From: Xanthostigma xanthostigma
Taxonomy: Eukaryota > Arthropoda > Insecta > Raphidioptera > Raphidiidae
Direction: 5' to 3'
Assembly: GCA_963575645.1 (NCBI GenBank)
Contig: OY754464.1
Location: forward strand, 79,334,948-79,398,947
Length of the DNA stretch: 64,000 bases
Positions 63,673 to 64,000 of the stretch are shown here, piece after piece (position 1 is the first letter of the stretch; every line of letters starts with the position of its first letter). The position numbers and the translations under genes were made by a program. The notes beneath the pieces are model-generated. The model made no database searches. It was not told the origin of the DNA and saw only the letters and a program-made list of their open reading frames with translations.

Positions 63673-64000
63673 GATGACTGTCTTCGCTAGGTATCAACCA
63701 AAAAGTGTAAGAATTTGCATATTTACCTACTTCACACACCACAAAACAATCGACTGGGCGCATCACTAAATGCATTACCTCATCACTATATGAAACTAGA
63801 CAACTTGAGTGGGGAATTTATGTATTTATTTGTTGTTGTCCTTATTACACTAATGTTAATCACTATCAGTTCTAATTGTTTCATTTGAATTGACAGCTAA
63901 AAGCGCAAAGAATATGACTACCCAAAGTTAAATAGTACAGTAAATAGCATAAATTATAAATTTTATTCGATATAGGTACCTATACTTTAAATTTATACTT

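Overview
This is non-coding, repeat-dominated, AT-rich nuclear DNA from an insect, most likely a moth or butterfly. The evidence for Lepidoptera is the 'AACCGACTTCAAAAAAGG' repeat with its GGAGGAGG follow-on, the 'GTACGGAACCCTTC...CTCGCACTTG' repeat, abundant short Helitrons with A|TC...CTAG|T borders, and frequent TAGGTACCTAC-like words. No intact host gene, rRNA or convincing multi-exon gene was found in 64 kb. Almost every open frame is a by-product of a repeat, and the only recognisable protein sequence belongs to transposable elements (TEs), all broken.

Layout. 0-5 kb: a Helitron, a full-length tRNA-derived SINE with target-site duplication (TSD), a hAT MITE with 8-bp TSD, a TATA-flanked long-inverted-repeat element, and the first copies of a recurrent ~0.65-kb repeat (family R-A). 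5-16 kb: E-type elements, two LTRs (one a clean solo LTR with ATAA duplications), palindromic MITEs, and a triple nest (Helitron inside a solo LTR inside a SINE). 16-32 kb: R-A copies split by other insertions, a Tigger (pogo) foldback MITE, Helitrons, hAT elements, tRNA-like sequences and a tandem repeat. 32-45 kb: a diverged TIR-like region, several Helitron ends, a large foldback whose two arms carry the same 73-codon frame, LINE 3' ends, and Penelope-like ends with hammerhead-ribozyme-like cores. 45-54 kb: hAT, long-TIR, Helitron and Tigger elements, including a hAT MITE with perfect 8-bp TSD inside a long-TIR element that still encodes a transposase C-terminus. 54-64 kb: a Penelope-like element with a GIY-YIG endonuclease remnant inside R-A, a Helitron, a mariner-like element with a transposase remnant, and unexplained quasi-repeats at the right end.

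The main value of the window is its insertion history. At least eight insertions have borders that can be fixed from TSDs, or from uninterrupted paralogues within the same window. Eight hammerhead-like cores (CTGANGA, stem II, GAAACG) at seven loci are associated with Penelope-like debris. Family assignments rest on sequence features and remembered family hallmarks, not on a database search; borders without a TSD are approximate.
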